Positions 1-11,661 of a DNA stretch of 64,000 nt are shown here, one piece after another. The position numbers and the translations under genes are program-made. How positions within the stretch are numbered: the first letter of the stretch is position 1; the number at the start of each line of letters is the position of its first letter. Origin of the DNA: Heterobilharzia americana (taxonomy: Eukaryota > Platyhelminthes > Trematoda > Strigeidida > Schistosomatidae); NCBI GenBank assembly GCA_944470555.2, contig OX104134.1:15851248-15915247 (forward strand). Direction: 5' to 3'. The notes below the pieces were generated by a model. That model did not search any database. It saw only the letters and a program-made list of their open reading frames with translations, and had not been told where the DNA came from.

Positions 1-1804
1 CTGTATTGTTACACAACATTCAACATCAAATCGAGAGTAGGAAACGAATATTTCTGGGTTTCTGTCTTAGGACTTCTTCCCTGCTATTCATTCCCTATTT
101 CTTAATCAAGGGGGAAATCGCTTCCTCCCTTCCGCTGTTAGTTCTTGTGAGATAGTGTTTTCCGTTGGTTTCTGTTCGCCGTCTGCGTACTCAGTTTGTT
201 AGGAAGCTACTCACTCCCGTCCGAAAGTTTGGCTGAAGAGGAACAATGGATTAGAGTACATAAAGGTATACAGAATGCCCTCGAGGAGTATAAAGGCAGT
301 CGTCGATGATAATATATATCTCATACAGTATGAGCTACATGAGAACAAACTAGCTTACAGGTATGATCACTTTGGTAATATGAACTCATTGTTACGTGCA
401 ATAACGAGCACTCCTTAGAAATAGGTACATTAGAGATGAGTTTGAAGAAAGGACGTTGGCGTTTCGCAAACAACAAAAAATAAAATAGGTAAATACAGAC
501 ATAATTGTTCTTCAGATTAAAGCATGTTCAGTTCGAAATCAGGATTTATTCAAACATTGTCTGAACCACTGAATATCCTTGGAGGTAAGGCAAATGGTAT
601 GGCCATGACCCTAAATCTCTTAAATTCCTCATAAAATCTGATGATATGGTGTATGCTGACAACCACGACAACTGGGATTCCATATGAATGAAGGACCGAT
701 CAGTTAGAAATGAATATCAAAGGCGAACTGCAAGCTAAACGCAAAATGGAAGCACAAAATTACTGCATAGAAGTATATCAAACATGATATTTAAATGAGC
801 TAACCGTACTGACTACAAGCGTTACTGGGTGAAGTATCCAAAACCAAATGTTTAGAGGTCAGCTTATGGGGAAGGAGATGAAGGCAAATACGTAAGCAGT
901 GAAATCAGAGCTGATACCGAGGACATTGCTGTGGAATACGGAGAAGTGAGGATTTGGGACTAAGGCTAAACTATCGGAGCGTTGAGGTTGGGGTCGATAA
1001 CCAGTACCAGGGATATCGTCACGACGGAAATGCATAGAATGGTGTGGAATTCAATAAAAATTACTCACCGTACGATCGGTTAGGTGTGCTTATTTGTGTG
1101 TTCTCAGCATTCCTAATTTATCTGACTCTTGTCAACTTAGCGAACTCGGTGTAGAGAATGTCGCATTTCCGTGTACGTAGAACTGCTCTGATTATATGAC
1201 CAGATAATCTCAACGCTGTACATCGATATTCATCACACTGTTGAACCGTTTGAACCATTTGGGAAATTAGTTTATCATCAAGAGAAACGGTTCAAAGTTA
1301 ATAAGGCTGTGCGTGAATGAAAAGCACGCCTAAAGAATAGTGGTGAACAGTGAATGGTACGCATTTATATCAAGCAGGAAAGTTGTTAAAAGGGCTGTCT
1401 CTGCGTACGTTGAGTGAAAGTGGTACTTCACAACACCTGTGTTCGTTGTAGCCAATAGTGTTGTCAGCGGATGTGATGGCCCGACCTTGATTTCATGCAA
1501 TAGTTTCACTATACTTTGTATTTGTGGATACAACATGACTATCAAGGAATTGCTGGGTACCCGTGAACTTAAGGAATTCATTAAGCAGACACTAGAACTG
1601 AAATGGCGACATGCAAGTGTGAATACAAACTGCGAGCTTACTCTAAAACGTGCCTCACTGTATCATAAAGAATCGTGACCTAAGTTCAAAGTGATGTTTG
1701 TCGGTGAGTACATCACACTTACTACTGAGTAGATTGTATGAGGACGTAGAATTAAGAGCGGGAGAGCAAAAAGCACGAGTAGTGGCACGTAAAAGGTGAA
1801 AAAG
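1..1804. other. No recognisable gene; likely decayed repeat DNA
   Basis: No reading frame in this stretch resembles a known protein, and the longest open frames are under 85 codons and overlap each other on opposite strands. The base composition is less AT-rich than the introns after 13.5 kb and resembles the transposon-derived DNA that follows. It is probably old retroelement sequence outside the recognisable reverse-transcriptase core of the next feature, but nothing in it proves this. Confidence 0.4.
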
Positions 1805-2953
1805 TTAGTTTAGGCTGAGCTTCAGGCGTCCTAATCGAAGTGGGTTAATCTTCAGTTTCCAACACCTTCCCCAATAATCAAGTTCTTCATGACTACCCAG
1901 CACACAGCGAGTAAACTTTCTTTCAACATACTCATTGCGCGTCCTACCCGAAGCACGCACATTGCTGAAGATGACCGTGCGATATTCAAGTACCGGGCGG
2001 ATCATTACCTTGAATGAAAGTGGCCTAGCCTCAATGGTGTGTACAAGTTTAGGCAAGTAGTTAACTAAACCCCTACATTTAGATTCAGGAAACCGAGCAT
2101 GATCTGTTAACCTTAATTCCCTAGAATACATGGTACCCAAATTATGTACCCAGTTATATGGCTGCAAAGCAGAATCCTCATGGTGTAAACCGATGTTTGG
2201 GTAGGAATTACTAAGATACAGAATCCCGCATATGCTGGAGTTAATTGGAAGTTGTCATACCTCACCCCAAGCACAAAAATTCGTCAGGTAGTCCCGGATT
2301 TCAGTGAAACCCTCACTAAGTGGCCGGTAAAGGAAGCGATGTACAGGTCTCAAGTCACCGACAAAAAGGCAGGGATACCATATTTTTTTACACTACAGGT
2401 GTCCTTTATATGATGGAGGGAGAGTAACAGCCCCAACACACTACCTTCAACGACACCACTCAAAATAGGCTTTGGGAAGGAGTAGGTGCGCTCTAACTTG
2501 ATTATTTAGGTACGGTGTCCAAGGGATGAGTTTATCCACGCTAATAGCGGGTTACTGATTTCTAGTGGTTCAAGCTTCAGGATTAACCGGTTACAAGGCA
2601 CTCCATCAAGTGCTTTTTTGAGGTCGAAAAGGGAGCAGTTGCGACAGGACCTTCATCAAGTTTGCTGACGAGTCAAAGCAACCCAGTAAGCAAGCACTAC
2701 ATGGGCGACCTTTTAAGAAACCATGGTGCATAAGGGAAAGCAACCGGTGCGCGACCACGCAATTGGCAACTTCTTGCATGACCACCTCCATGATACGAGA
2801 GACTATGGGCGTAATATTTACGGGGCTATAGTTCTGAGTATTTGGAGTCGGACTAGATTTATACGTAGGAGGTATATAGGACAGCCTCCAGCGCTCAGGG
2901 TAACATACCTCAACAGGGGATATCGAAAATAGCTTCATAAGGATCACCGGCAC
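1805..2953 (-). mobile_element. Degenerate CR1-like non-LTR retrotransposon, reverse transcriptase and 3' domain
   Basis: Two minus-strand blocks belong to one decayed element. The block at 2953-2606 reads YPERWRLSYIPPTYK, then NYSPVNITPIVSRIMEVV and later HHGFLKGR. This matches the fingers region of CR1/Jockey-type reverse transcriptases (PxxWKxSxIxPxYK, NYRPVNITP, QHGFLxxRS). The block at 2167-1805 reads MIRPVLEYRTVIFSNV, matching the post-RT region usually written as VRPxLEYxSxVW. The segment between them should hold the catalytic FADD box, but I found no intact copy there. Stops and frame changes make it a pseudo-element. A minus-strand frame at 4023-3802 with EVRDRRTVRF could be its upstream part, because a similar EVRDRR-like string precedes an endonuclease-like start at 13.1 kb. 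That link is weak. Confidence 0.7.
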
Positions 2954-4297
2954 CAGTCACCACCCGTCCTTGGGAGAACAGATGAAGTTCCATGGGGTCC
3001 TGCAGTGTATGAGTTAGTTAGAGAAACAACCGAACCAACTATCTTTTGCCTCTGAAGGAGATATTACTCAGTGAATATTCTAGTTGAATGAGAATTTCTA
3101 TGCCCAGCATACGACCTTAATGTGTGGAACAGCTTGCTAAATGATTTCTGAACAGCTCACAGATCCTATTTAAGTCATCTTAGAGAATCTATATCGCTGG
3201 CAGAGATTTCTCCTTCAGTTGCACTGGCTGCTACTTTGTTGGTAAGCGAAACATTAGCAACCGACCTACATGCGACAATACGCTCGGTGAGCCACTGTTG
3301 ATATACACTCACAATGTTGTCTAGTATGGTGTGTTGGCTCTCAGGCACCGGAGTACCTCGACTGGCCGTTTTTCCGGATGAAGCTTCCTGGGGGACTTCG
3401 TAAGATTTAGATTTACATGTATGTTTTAGGAATTGTCCTGGTGAGAACTTGATAGACTCAGAGGCCAGTCACTAATTATTCGAACTTGTTATATATCCAC
3501 GAATACGAGACCTAGGAAGAACACGATAGCGTAGTAGGACGGAATAGTATATTTGGGCGGTAGTGCCAAGATACCGATGCGTTCCAGCTAACTGGCTATA
3601 GAGTCGAATACGAGCAGTGCAACGTAACACGACAGCGTGCCAAATGGCGAGGATGCTTGACCGGGTGCCTTTAGCTTAGCGAGTTTAGTCAGACTATCAA
3701 GGTCAGCATCAATGTTGAATGTCGTCGAACCACAGGCTATTGACTTTGGGGGAGTGTGTGACGCTACACATCACTCCCCCACCAGTGGGTTCGTGATGAC
3801 CCTATGACGATACCAGCCAGAAGTAAAAACCCAGTGGTTTCTCCACTGGTAAAACTCTTTCGATGGGCTCACTGCGTGAAGTGGCCCCTGGTTGTATGAA
3901 CTTATTCTCGGGTGTCTCGGCAAGTGAAAAATAAAGTACAATAAAGCGAACTGTACGTCGATCGCGGACCTCAGTTCCCTTCGACGTTCCGTCCAGTGCT
4001 CGTTGCACCTGGAATATACACAAAAGTCTTTACTACCACGATAACTTTTCGTAGAAACGGGAATTATGTATGCATGAATATATCAAAAATAAAGCCTACG
4101 CTTATTTTCACCATTTTCTAAAAAAGTTTCACTACATGGCAATAAAAAGTTGACATAAAAAGGCAAAATGTACGGGGATTTGCGCATTTGCCCCGAAAAA
4201 ATATGTCGAACTTAAAAAAATGTGGTTGGCACACCTTATTTCTTACCAGTAACTCTCGATAAGATACTACAGACATCGCGACGTCGATGCACTTCGG
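2954..4297. other. Retroelement-derived spacer with two short perfect hairpins
   Basis: There is no convincing gene. The minus-strand frame at 4023-3802 (73 codons, EVRDRR string) may be the 5' part of the CR1-like element that continues at 2953. Two inverted repeats stand out. One has 9-bp arms at 3748-3756 and 3772-3780 around a 15-base loop. The other has 7-bp arms at 3831-3837 and 3843-3849 around a 5-base loop. They sit upstream of the presumed element on its own strand. Their role is unknown. Confidence 0.35.
3748..3849. repeat. Two adjacent perfect inverted repeats
   Basis: GGGGGAGTG at 3748-3756 is the exact reverse complement of CACTCCCCC at 3772-3780. CCAGTGG at 3831-3837 pairs with CCACTGG at 3843-3849, and a further CCAGTGG begins at 3782. 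Such clustered GC-rich hairpins can lie in the UTR of a retroelement or in a terminal repeat. No terminal-repeat boundary could be established here. Confidence 0.6.
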
Positions 4298-6215
4298 TTG
4301 ATTCTTGGTATTCTTAACTCTATCTTGCATAACCATGATTTGCTCTTGAAGAATGAGGAGAGTCGTGTACTAGCTACCTCATTTAGAGTATGTGCTCCCT
4401 CAGCACTCCTTGGGAAGCGATCGAATTGCACAAGACATAAAATTCCTCTTCTTATCCATGACACCAAAGCTTATAATGATCCGGTGGATATATGTGTGAA
4501 ATATTCAGCAACTTATTTGCAGTCAGTTATCTGGAACCTATAAATTTTTTATGTGACACTAGTATGGTCTGCACTTTTAAAAGCCATTCTCCTCCTCGAC
4601 TAACGACAATAGATACGATTGAATCCACACACTCTAATATTCAAGAAGCCATTAGGACGCTGAAACGCTCCAGCAGCGCTGGCACAAACGGAATATCACC
4701 ACGTTTCTTTAAATTTGGTGGCCTTGATATTCCGTTATCATTACTTAAAATATTTTCTCTCTCTTTGGAATCTTTCACATACCCTGAGAGATGGAAAACA
4801 TCATTTATCCTCCCTAGATATAAACCTGGTTCAAACTGCTAGCCAGTAACTGCAGGCCAACAAACATTACGCCCGTAGTTTCTAGAATTATGGAGAAAGT
4901 TATTGAAAAAAGCGTTCTTCAGCACACGCTTAGTGGCAACATCATCACATAGAGTTAGCATGGGTTCCTAAAATCGAGGCTCTGTATAACTTGTCATCTT
5001 GACTTCTTTAACTTCATAACCACTATGCACGACCGCCACCAATTAGTCCTTTCACTGTACCTAGACACTTCAAAAGCATTTGACACAGTCGATCACTTGC
5101 CGTTAATGAGTAAGTTGATGACTATGGGAATCGACTATCCGCTAGTGGGATGGATTAAGCCTTTCCTCAGTAATCGCACTCAAGTGGTGAAAGAAGGTTC
5201 ACACACTTCAAAACCTAGGTCAATCACCTCTTGTGTTGTTCAAGGCAGTGTATTAGGCCCCCTTCTCTTTACTTTATACGTCATGGACATCTGCAGCTGC
5301 TTTACATACGGTAAACCATTCTTGTTTGCTGATGACCTAAAAGTTGCATACACATTCACCGGCGATATCTGCATGGTCTACTGCCTGGAAACTTCGGTTT
5401 AATATAGGCAAATGTAGCTGGATGTGTTTTGGTGCTCCATCGATGGGTGTCTAACTACACCTTCAGTCTAAGAAACTTCCTGTTCTTAAAAGTGTATGTG
5501 ACTTTGGACTAAGATATTCGGGGGACCTCACATTTCTGAACAGGTAGTATCACAGACTCGCAAATCAGGATCCTGATGGGCTGCATAGTTCGTAACTTCC
5601 ACCTCAAAGAAGTCAAGCTGCTACTCTACAAAACTTGCATACGTCCACTGTTAGAATACTGTCCATCTACACTGAGTGGTATCCGCATAACAGACAGACA
5701 TAAAATAGAGGGTGTCCAAAGGTATTTCACAGCTAGGTTGTTAGGACACGATTGCAAACAGGACTACAGCTCCAGATGCAGAACACCAAGTCCAGGAACA
5801 CTTTGGATGAGACGACTCAAAGTTAACCTGACACTATTCTTTAATGCGTTACATAAACACACGTTTACAGCCAGTGGTGAGTTTCAGTCCGAACACAACA
5901 GTTGTTACGATCTGCACAACCACGCCCATAGCATCAAAATGAAGTCGTTCAAGTCCTGCTTGCGCGTAAACTTCTTTGCCGTCAAATTTTTTCAATTGTG
6001 GAACAGACTTCTTGCTTAAAGTGAAGGCCTCCAAATCAACCTCGGAATTCGGTCGGTTACTGGGTGAGTTCTTATCATCTGGCGACTTCTACGGCTTATC
6101 GAATACGCCAGCAGTCTCTTTCACGACACTTCGCATACTCGGCTCCTTAATGCATAATGAGAGACACCACACCTACACTGACCTTTCATATGAAACGTTG
6201 AAGAGACTTCCATAA
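4298..6215 (+). mobile_element. Degenerate CR1-like non-LTR retrotransposon with near-complete reverse transcriptase motifs
   Basis: Successive plus-strand frames rebuild most of an RT of the CR1/Jockey group. The frame at 4492-4842 contains SSSAGTNGISPRFFKFGG and YPERWKTSFILPRYKPGSN. The frame at 5025-5402 contains motif A (DTSKAFDTVDH), motif B (VVQGSVLGPLLFTLYVMD) and motif C (LFADDLKV, both catalytic aspartates present). The frame at 5576-6019 holds the post-RT region (CIRPLLEYCPSTLSGI, then IEGVQRYFTARLLG). A TAG stop ends the first block at about 4842, and frame changes separate the blocks, so it is not translatable. The family is the same type as the minus-strand remnant at 1.8-3.0 kb but better preserved. 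A pyrimidine-rich stretch at 6400-6470 may be its 3' UTR. Confidence 0.85.
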
Positions 6216-6966
6216 GTTACCACCTCAAACTAACAACACATTGTGCCCCACCCAACAAGGTAATGAAAATAAGAAATCCTACACCACATGTCAGCATGGA
6301 GTTTATATTTTAAAATACTCCATAGAAAAAGGATATGCAATGAAAGCCATGGCAAGGGAAGTTAAGTAGGGAGAAACATGAACATAGAAAACACTCTCCT
6401 TGTTGAAATTCTTGCTTTCTCCGCCTGCTGCTTTGTCTGTTGTTTTCTCCTTGTAGAAAAATAATTAAGTTCTAAACGTTGGCTTTGTTGCCATCAATAG
6501 TTAATTACTTAAGGAACAGACCATGGCTGAGACTACCCTTCATGGAGGGTAACCAGCTTTGCCAAGTTCAGGATACCTAACTACAACAAGCAGAAATAAA
6601 AAATGTTCGCTGGACTACAACTTCATAATTATCAAAATCTAGGATTAACTCATTATAAAAGTGACCAGCAAAGTCCAACACTCATCAGCTGCAAGGTTAT
6701 CACGACCCACGAAAACGGCGAACAAGATGTTCTGGAAGCCCGTTTGGCGCATTCAAACAAGTCTTTTGCTTCTGGATGCTGGAGTTAGAGAAGTGGAGGC
6801 ATTTGGCTTTCAGCCATAATATTCAGCAAGATTATGAATCTTTGTTGTGGAATGGTGTTAACATGGATGAATTATACAGTCCTGGAATCGTCAATGAGGT
6901 ACAATATTTAAACAATTCATAAACTTCATCATTATCTCAAGCAAAAGTACAAGCTGTTACAATTGA
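6216..6966. other. Intergenic or repeat tail; one ambiguous open frame
   Basis: The first 250 bases probably continue the 3' end of the CR1-like element. From about 6600 to 6900 all three plus-strand frames are open for tens of codons. An ATG frame at 6603-6788 has 61 codons, and another frame stays open to a possible splice donor after position 6900 (GAG then GTACAA). No frame matches a family I know, and none could be joined convincingly to a neighbour, so no gene is called. Confidence 0.3.
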
Positions 6967-7199
6967 AGTATTAGCTACAAGCTTTATTTTTCTCCAGGTA
7001 ATACCTGCAATGTCCAGATACAAACCTGGTTTTTTTGTGAATGCGAAGACAATACTTCCACTCGTCCAACTTGTGAACTTTCTGCACACCTATTCTGCTG
7101 GAATGTTCCATTGCATGAACATGCAGCACCTATATCTTCTAGTGGCAACGGGCAGGGATTCAGAAAACCTTCCATGAAGATGAATGTAATTTGTATATA
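6967..7199 (+). other. Candidate cysteine-rich exon, unproven
   Basis: A good splice acceptor (GCTTTATTTTTCTCCAG) ends at 6997. One downstream frame reads a cysteine-rich peptide containing FFCECEDNTSTRPTCEL, seven cysteines in about 65 residues, and can leave at a GTATAT donor at 7193. Entry and exit would then both be phase 1, like the exons of the large gene at 13.5 kb. However, a second plus frame (VIPAMSRYKPGFFV..., ending in a stop) and the minus frame at 7175-6984 are also open. The coding frame, and whether it codes at all, is therefore undecided. Confidence 0.25.
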
Positions 7200-7268
7200 A
7201 ACTTATCCATACCTGTAAAAATGGTGTGCCTGTATATTCAGGAACAAACATTATTATTATTAATACTA

Positions 7269-8740
7269 CTTCAAATACCCTGGGAGCCTGATGGTTCGAT
7301 CTGATCGCGTTTTCTTTGGCGCCGATAGTTGCTGTAACTGTGCACTACCAGGCACATCGTCAAGAATTTCGATAATTGGGCTCTCCGTAGGTCGGCTATA
7401 GCGGGCTGAAGCGTCACTTATAATGGGGTTGCCCTCAAAATAAGCTGATTTCAAACAGCCAAAACTGACAGTATCTTCACGTCCGTTTCGCTCAGTTATA
7501 TAGAATTTCTGCTGTTGCTTCATCAGTTTGAATAGCCCACCGTAGAGTGGTTCGAGCGGTAGACAAACGGCGTCATGGAGAATAAACATGTGTGGTGTCT
7601 TCTGTGAACTGGGGTGATCAAAAAATCAGTCTTTTGAGATCTAACCGGAGAAGGCCTCACTGAACGCATTGCGTTTGTAAGCCTAGTCGCGTAAGACGCC
7701 CTGTCGGAAACATGTTTGAAAATTGAAAGGGAAGCAAACTCACCTGGCAAGTGAAGATTGGTCTCGTAGACGAGTTCTGTGGGAGTACATCCAGCATCAA
7801 CTTTCAACGCGTTACCAATACCTAGTAGAACTAGAGGCAGAGCCTCGGCCCACTGAGGTATGTTTGCAGCTGAGAGGGAGGCTTTCGGCTGTCGATGAAA
7901 ACGCTCCACCATGCCATTTGCTTGTGGATGGTAGGCCGTAGTTCGGATCCGAGTGCAACCTAAAAGTGCAGTTACAGCGTGAAATAATCCATACTCGAAT
8001 TGGCGCCCACGATCGGTTGTGACGTAAGATGGATATCCAAAGTTCGCGGCCCATACTTCCACGAAAGCACGAGATGCTGTTTCAGCAGTAATATCCTTAA
8101 TGGGTACTGCTTCCGGCCATCGCGTGAGACGATCCACGCGAGTGAAAAGGTGGTATATCCATTAGATTCTGGTAGAGGCCCTACAATATCTGTATGGACG
8201 TGGTCAAAATGCATGTCTGGGGCTAGAAAAGAGCCTAAAGGGTTTTTCGTGTGTCACATGACCTTGCACTTCTGACAAGCTAAACACGACTGAGCCTTAA
8301 CGTCCTTGTTCACCCCAGACCAACAGAAACGTTGTGCAACAAGCCTAATGATGGTTCGTACTTCTGGGTGGTACAGTTTGTGCAACGTATTGAAGACGTT
8401 GTGTCGATATCTCTTTGGAACTATTGGGCGTGGTTGACTAGCAGAAACATTGCACAAAATTGCATTCTTGTCCGATCCAACCGGACGAAGTAGTAGCCTG
8501 AGAGTTGTGGACGACAACTCATGATGCAGCTCGAGGTCTTCTTTTTGACACCGAGCTAGTTCAACTAGATCAACGCCGTCGATATAGTTTATCGAAGTTA
8601 TTCATGCTAGTGCATCGGCTCCGGAGTTATTTGCTCCAGAAATGTGGTGGATGGCTGATATGAATTGGGAAATGTAATCAAGCTGTCGCGACTCACGCGT
8701 GGAGTATTTGTCAGGCGCCGAGCTGAGGTAAAAGGTCGGC
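7269..8740 (-). mobile_element. Ty3/gypsy retrotransposon fragment: RNase H tail plus integrase
   Basis: Read on the minus strand from 8735 downward, the order is as follows. The end of RNase H comes first (STRESRQLDYISQF, then SGANNSGADALA followed by a TGA). The integrase zinc finger follows (HKLYH for the HxxxH pair and CLACQKC for CxxC, near 8410-8260). The catalytic core comes next: HTDIVGPLPESNGY carries the first Asp, TTDRGRQFE the second Asp, and ANGMVERFHRQ the Glu. The C-terminal part ends DRTIRLPGYLK and a stop at about 7269. All three DDE residues are present, but there is an in-frame stop near 8256 and frame changes near 8150 and 7580, so the protein is dead. No gag, protease, reverse transcriptase or long terminal repeat is visible. 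The fragment ends abruptly at the 5' edge of an RTE copy at 8741. Confidence 0.9.
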
Positions 8741-9759
8741 GCCACATGCCAAGTAATTCACAATGGGAAGCTGAGTGATGACTGCGAAGCGAAGAAAGGA
8801 ATGAAACAAGGCTGTTCACTATCCCCGTGATATTCTTGATTGTGGTGGACTGGATCATGCAACAAACAGTAGGCAGCGAAAAGAGGGGGATACGCTGGAC
8901 TGCGGAAAAGAACCTAGAAGACTTGGATTTCACCGATGACTTGTGCCTGATGTCACACAAACTTGAAGATCTACAGGCAAAACTAACAAGTTGACAGAAG
9001 AGGTGAGGCAGTGAAGACGGGGCTTCAAGTGAATATAGAGAAGACAGAGATGATGAAGATACCCAACCAACAACAGCAAGCTCCAATCACCATCAGCGGG
9101 AGAAACTTAAAGGAAGCAACCTCTCTCACCTACACTTAACTAGGCAGCACTGTTTCAACTACAGGCGGCACAAACACAGACGCGAACGTCAAAGTCAGGA
9201 TTCGAAAAGTAAGACGGGCGTTCATTAGCCTGAAACCAGGGTGGAGATCTGCACTCAGCACAAAGAGCAAGATCCAGATTTTCAACACCAACTTCAGTCA
9301 AGTCACTGCTTCTGTATGGTTGAGAGACTTGGTGCGTTACGAAAGGGATTTCCAATAAACTACAGACATTCATCAACAACTGCATACACTGGCTCGCTAC
9401 TGAAGATCAGCTGACCAGAAAGGATAAGCAGCAAAGGACTCTGGCAGCGAACCGACCAAGAACCTACCACCCAACAAATATGCAGAAGAAAATGGAAGTG
9501 GAGATGGATTGGATTGGGCATACACTGAGAAAGCCAACTGGGGATATCACGCGTCAGGCCAGTTGCTCGAGTGGAATCCCCATGGGAAGCGACGAGTTGG
9601 ACGTCCGAGGGTGACATGGAGGAGATCGTGTGAGGAGGAAATGAGAGGTTGTGGGCTGTCGTGGAGCCAGGTTGAAAAGATTTCAGAGAACAGAGTTCAC
9701 TGGAGACGTGCTACTGAAGTCCTATGTTCCATTAGGAACCCGAGGGACTAATAATAAAT
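8741..9759 (+). mobile_element. 5'-truncated RTE-type retrotransposon copy A
   Basis: Homology to the other RTE copies starts sharply at 8741 (in RT motif B, before MKQGCSLSP followed by a TGA stop) and runs to the 3' tail. The catalytic box reads DFTDDLCLMSH instead of FADD. Downstream come TGLQVNIEKTE, a glutamine-rich linker, and the conserved C-terminal arginine-rich segment (KRRVGRPRVTWRRSCEEE) ending IRNPRD and a stop at 9750. The tail is TAATAATAAATAA, typical for RTE 3' ends. It is the only RTE copy here on the plus strand. No target-site duplication was found. Confidence 0.88.
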
Positions 9760-11000
9760 AACATCATTTTCACAGATACGGCTATAACAATTAGCGAAGG
9801 AAAATCTTTGGTAGTATTTTTTGAAATATTTTTTTATCATCTCCGCTTCATCTCAGGTAGATGAAATCCCCAGCCTGAGATGAAGAAAGTCTTACATCAA
9901 ATAAAAGTAGTGCGCTTGAAGTTGAACATGAGGTTTTTGTTATCCTTTTAGGTTACCTGGCGGAAATGAAAGTTATGTTTAGTGAGCATGCAAAAGCGTC
10001 ATTCAAAAAGAAGAGTGATTAACTCATTAGGTTCTTTCTCAAAAAAGCTAACGCTGGCCAAATTACTCAAGTGGTCTCATTTGAAGGATCATGTATATTG
10101 AAGGAAGTGTCACGGCAGATTCAACGTATTTTTCAAAGGACACGCGCCTCCAGGTTCATTGAAGTGTCAAGATATACTACATAGACAGCAATAAATGATG
10201 CTGATGACAATATATCACGTCCCTGTTGAAACGACCTATTTTCATTTGTTCGTACTAAACTGGACACGTCCACCGTAGCTGCCATAATGCTCTGAGTCGT
10301 GCCCACTGTCTCGGCGAGCATTTGCCGAACTCCTTTGAATTTCGGGTCGAGTCAAATAATCCGCTTCTGTGGACAAAGCGGTAGGTATTTTTCTGCATTT
10401 TCGTGTACTTTTTGCAGCTTCAGTGGACTAAGTGGCGTCAGTCAGTAAAACGTTTTTGAATATCAAGTATTGAGTAATGAGGCTGTTAACTGTCACCTAA
10501 TTCCATGAAGAGTGATAAACCTTATTGGTTCTGACGATTGACACCGATTTTGTTTCCGTTGTTCGACTGGAAGAGAGAATAAAACACCAGTGGTTGGACA
10601 GTCAGATGCTCGTTGCATATGCTCACAGTTGTCGAAGGCTCCAGTTCTCTATAAATTTTCAGCACGCAATGTTTTACCTTTGATTTGGGTTAAACATGCT
10701 TTGACATTATGTTCCTCCATTTTTATTTTGCTGGTCTTAGTTATAGGGGATTCGGTATGTGGGATGTTACTGCTCGTCCGCATCTTATTTTCGACAGGGG
10801 CCTACTGAATCCATAGAACGGCCGGTCAAACTTTATGTTACGCCAATATTTGCGAGCGTTTGTCCTTAAGCTGTCTTTTGGTTCAGTGACAGATATCCAT
10901 GCAGTAGGCCTTCATCTGTGGGTGCGCTGCAATAAGTATTATAGTGATATCATCCAACAGGCGAAGGTCATCGAAAGATTGTTTCCTACCCATGCGGTCA
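9760..11000. other. Spacer with one protein-like open frame, unassigned
   Basis: No known family was recognised. A minus-strand frame open from about 10351 to 10133 (ATG at 10321, 62 codons to the stop) reads protein-like, for example RSFQQGRDILSSASFIAV, but has no motif I know and no clear splice partner. A plus-strand segment from 9952 follows an acceptor-like TATCCTTTTAG and stays open for about 26 codons to a stop. Plus frames at 10590-10808 and 10835-11032 are also open but featureless. All could be remnants of repeats. Confidence 0.3.
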
Positions 11001-11001
11001 T

Positions 11002-11007
11002 TTTATT
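11002..11007 (-). promoter_or_regulatory. Candidate polyadenylation signal AATAAA
   Basis: The plus strand reads TTTATT, which is AATAAA on the minus strand. It lies about 170 bases downstream of the stop codon of the candidate minus-strand gene ending at 11178, a plausible 3' UTR length. The hexamer is common by chance in AT-rich DNA. Confidence 0.35.
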
Positions 11008-11177
11008 CGTGTCGAATGTGTATGCCTCTTAGAAACTTGGATAACTTCAACTAAGCAAACTGTAGGTTCAGACGAAATGACTTATTTGTTCCCCGAGGAA
11101 AAACAATTTGGAATTAGATGTTCGCACAAGAACCGGATCAGGAAGTCAAAGTAGTGTCCAACCGGGATACTATGCTT

Positions 11178-11435
11178 CTAGCAATCGAGGATTTCCTGCC
11201 TTTGTAAGATGTCCCTAAGCTTTTCCTGAACCATTTGATATTGTAAGAAATGTGAATGTTCATGGGAATCCCGTACTGAACATGGAAGTACCTTGCTGAA
11301 GAGGTTTTGGCAGAATGACATCTGAACTCTGAGTGTTCGATCCGTTGGAGTGTGCGTAGTGCGGACAGCAATGTTGGTGAGTTTCTCCATGTTGTAAGGT
11401 ATGAGTGTGTAGGTGTGCATAATTAGAATGCCGGG
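11178..11435 (-). CDS. Candidate terminal exon of a minus-strand cysteine-containing protein
   Basis: On the minus strand an acceptor (GGACTACTTTTAAG) ends at 11436 and the following sequence is open for 85 codons to a TAG at 11178. The entry phase is 0, matching the phase-0 exit of the exon at 11917-11662 across a 226-base intron with a GTAAGT donor. The peptide holds three cysteines (SFCQNL, LPCSV and the final LDC) and no recognisable domain. A second frame over the same DNA (stop at 11138) is also open for about 90 codons, so the frame rests on splice phase alone. AATAAA lies 170 bases downstream. Confidence 0.4.
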   Translation of the reverse strand, partial: PGILIMHTYTLIPYNMEKLTNIAVRTTHTPTDRTLRVQMSFCQNLFSKVLPCSVRDSHEHSHFLQYQMVQEKLRDILQRQEILDC

Positions 11436-11661
11436 CTTAAAAGTAGTCCTCGTTTCGCGGCTTTACATGCTTCAGTACTTCCCATCTTTGCTCAATAGAC
11501 GACGTAACTTTCCAGTCAGATACCATTTACAACCTTCAACTTCGATTAGATCACAAAAGTGACAGCAGCTAAGTATGAAAAATAAGTGTTCTTAATGTGA
11601 GCTCACTCATATCCTCCAAAGATGTACTCCCTTTCGGAGTGTACCCTGGTCAAGAACTTAC

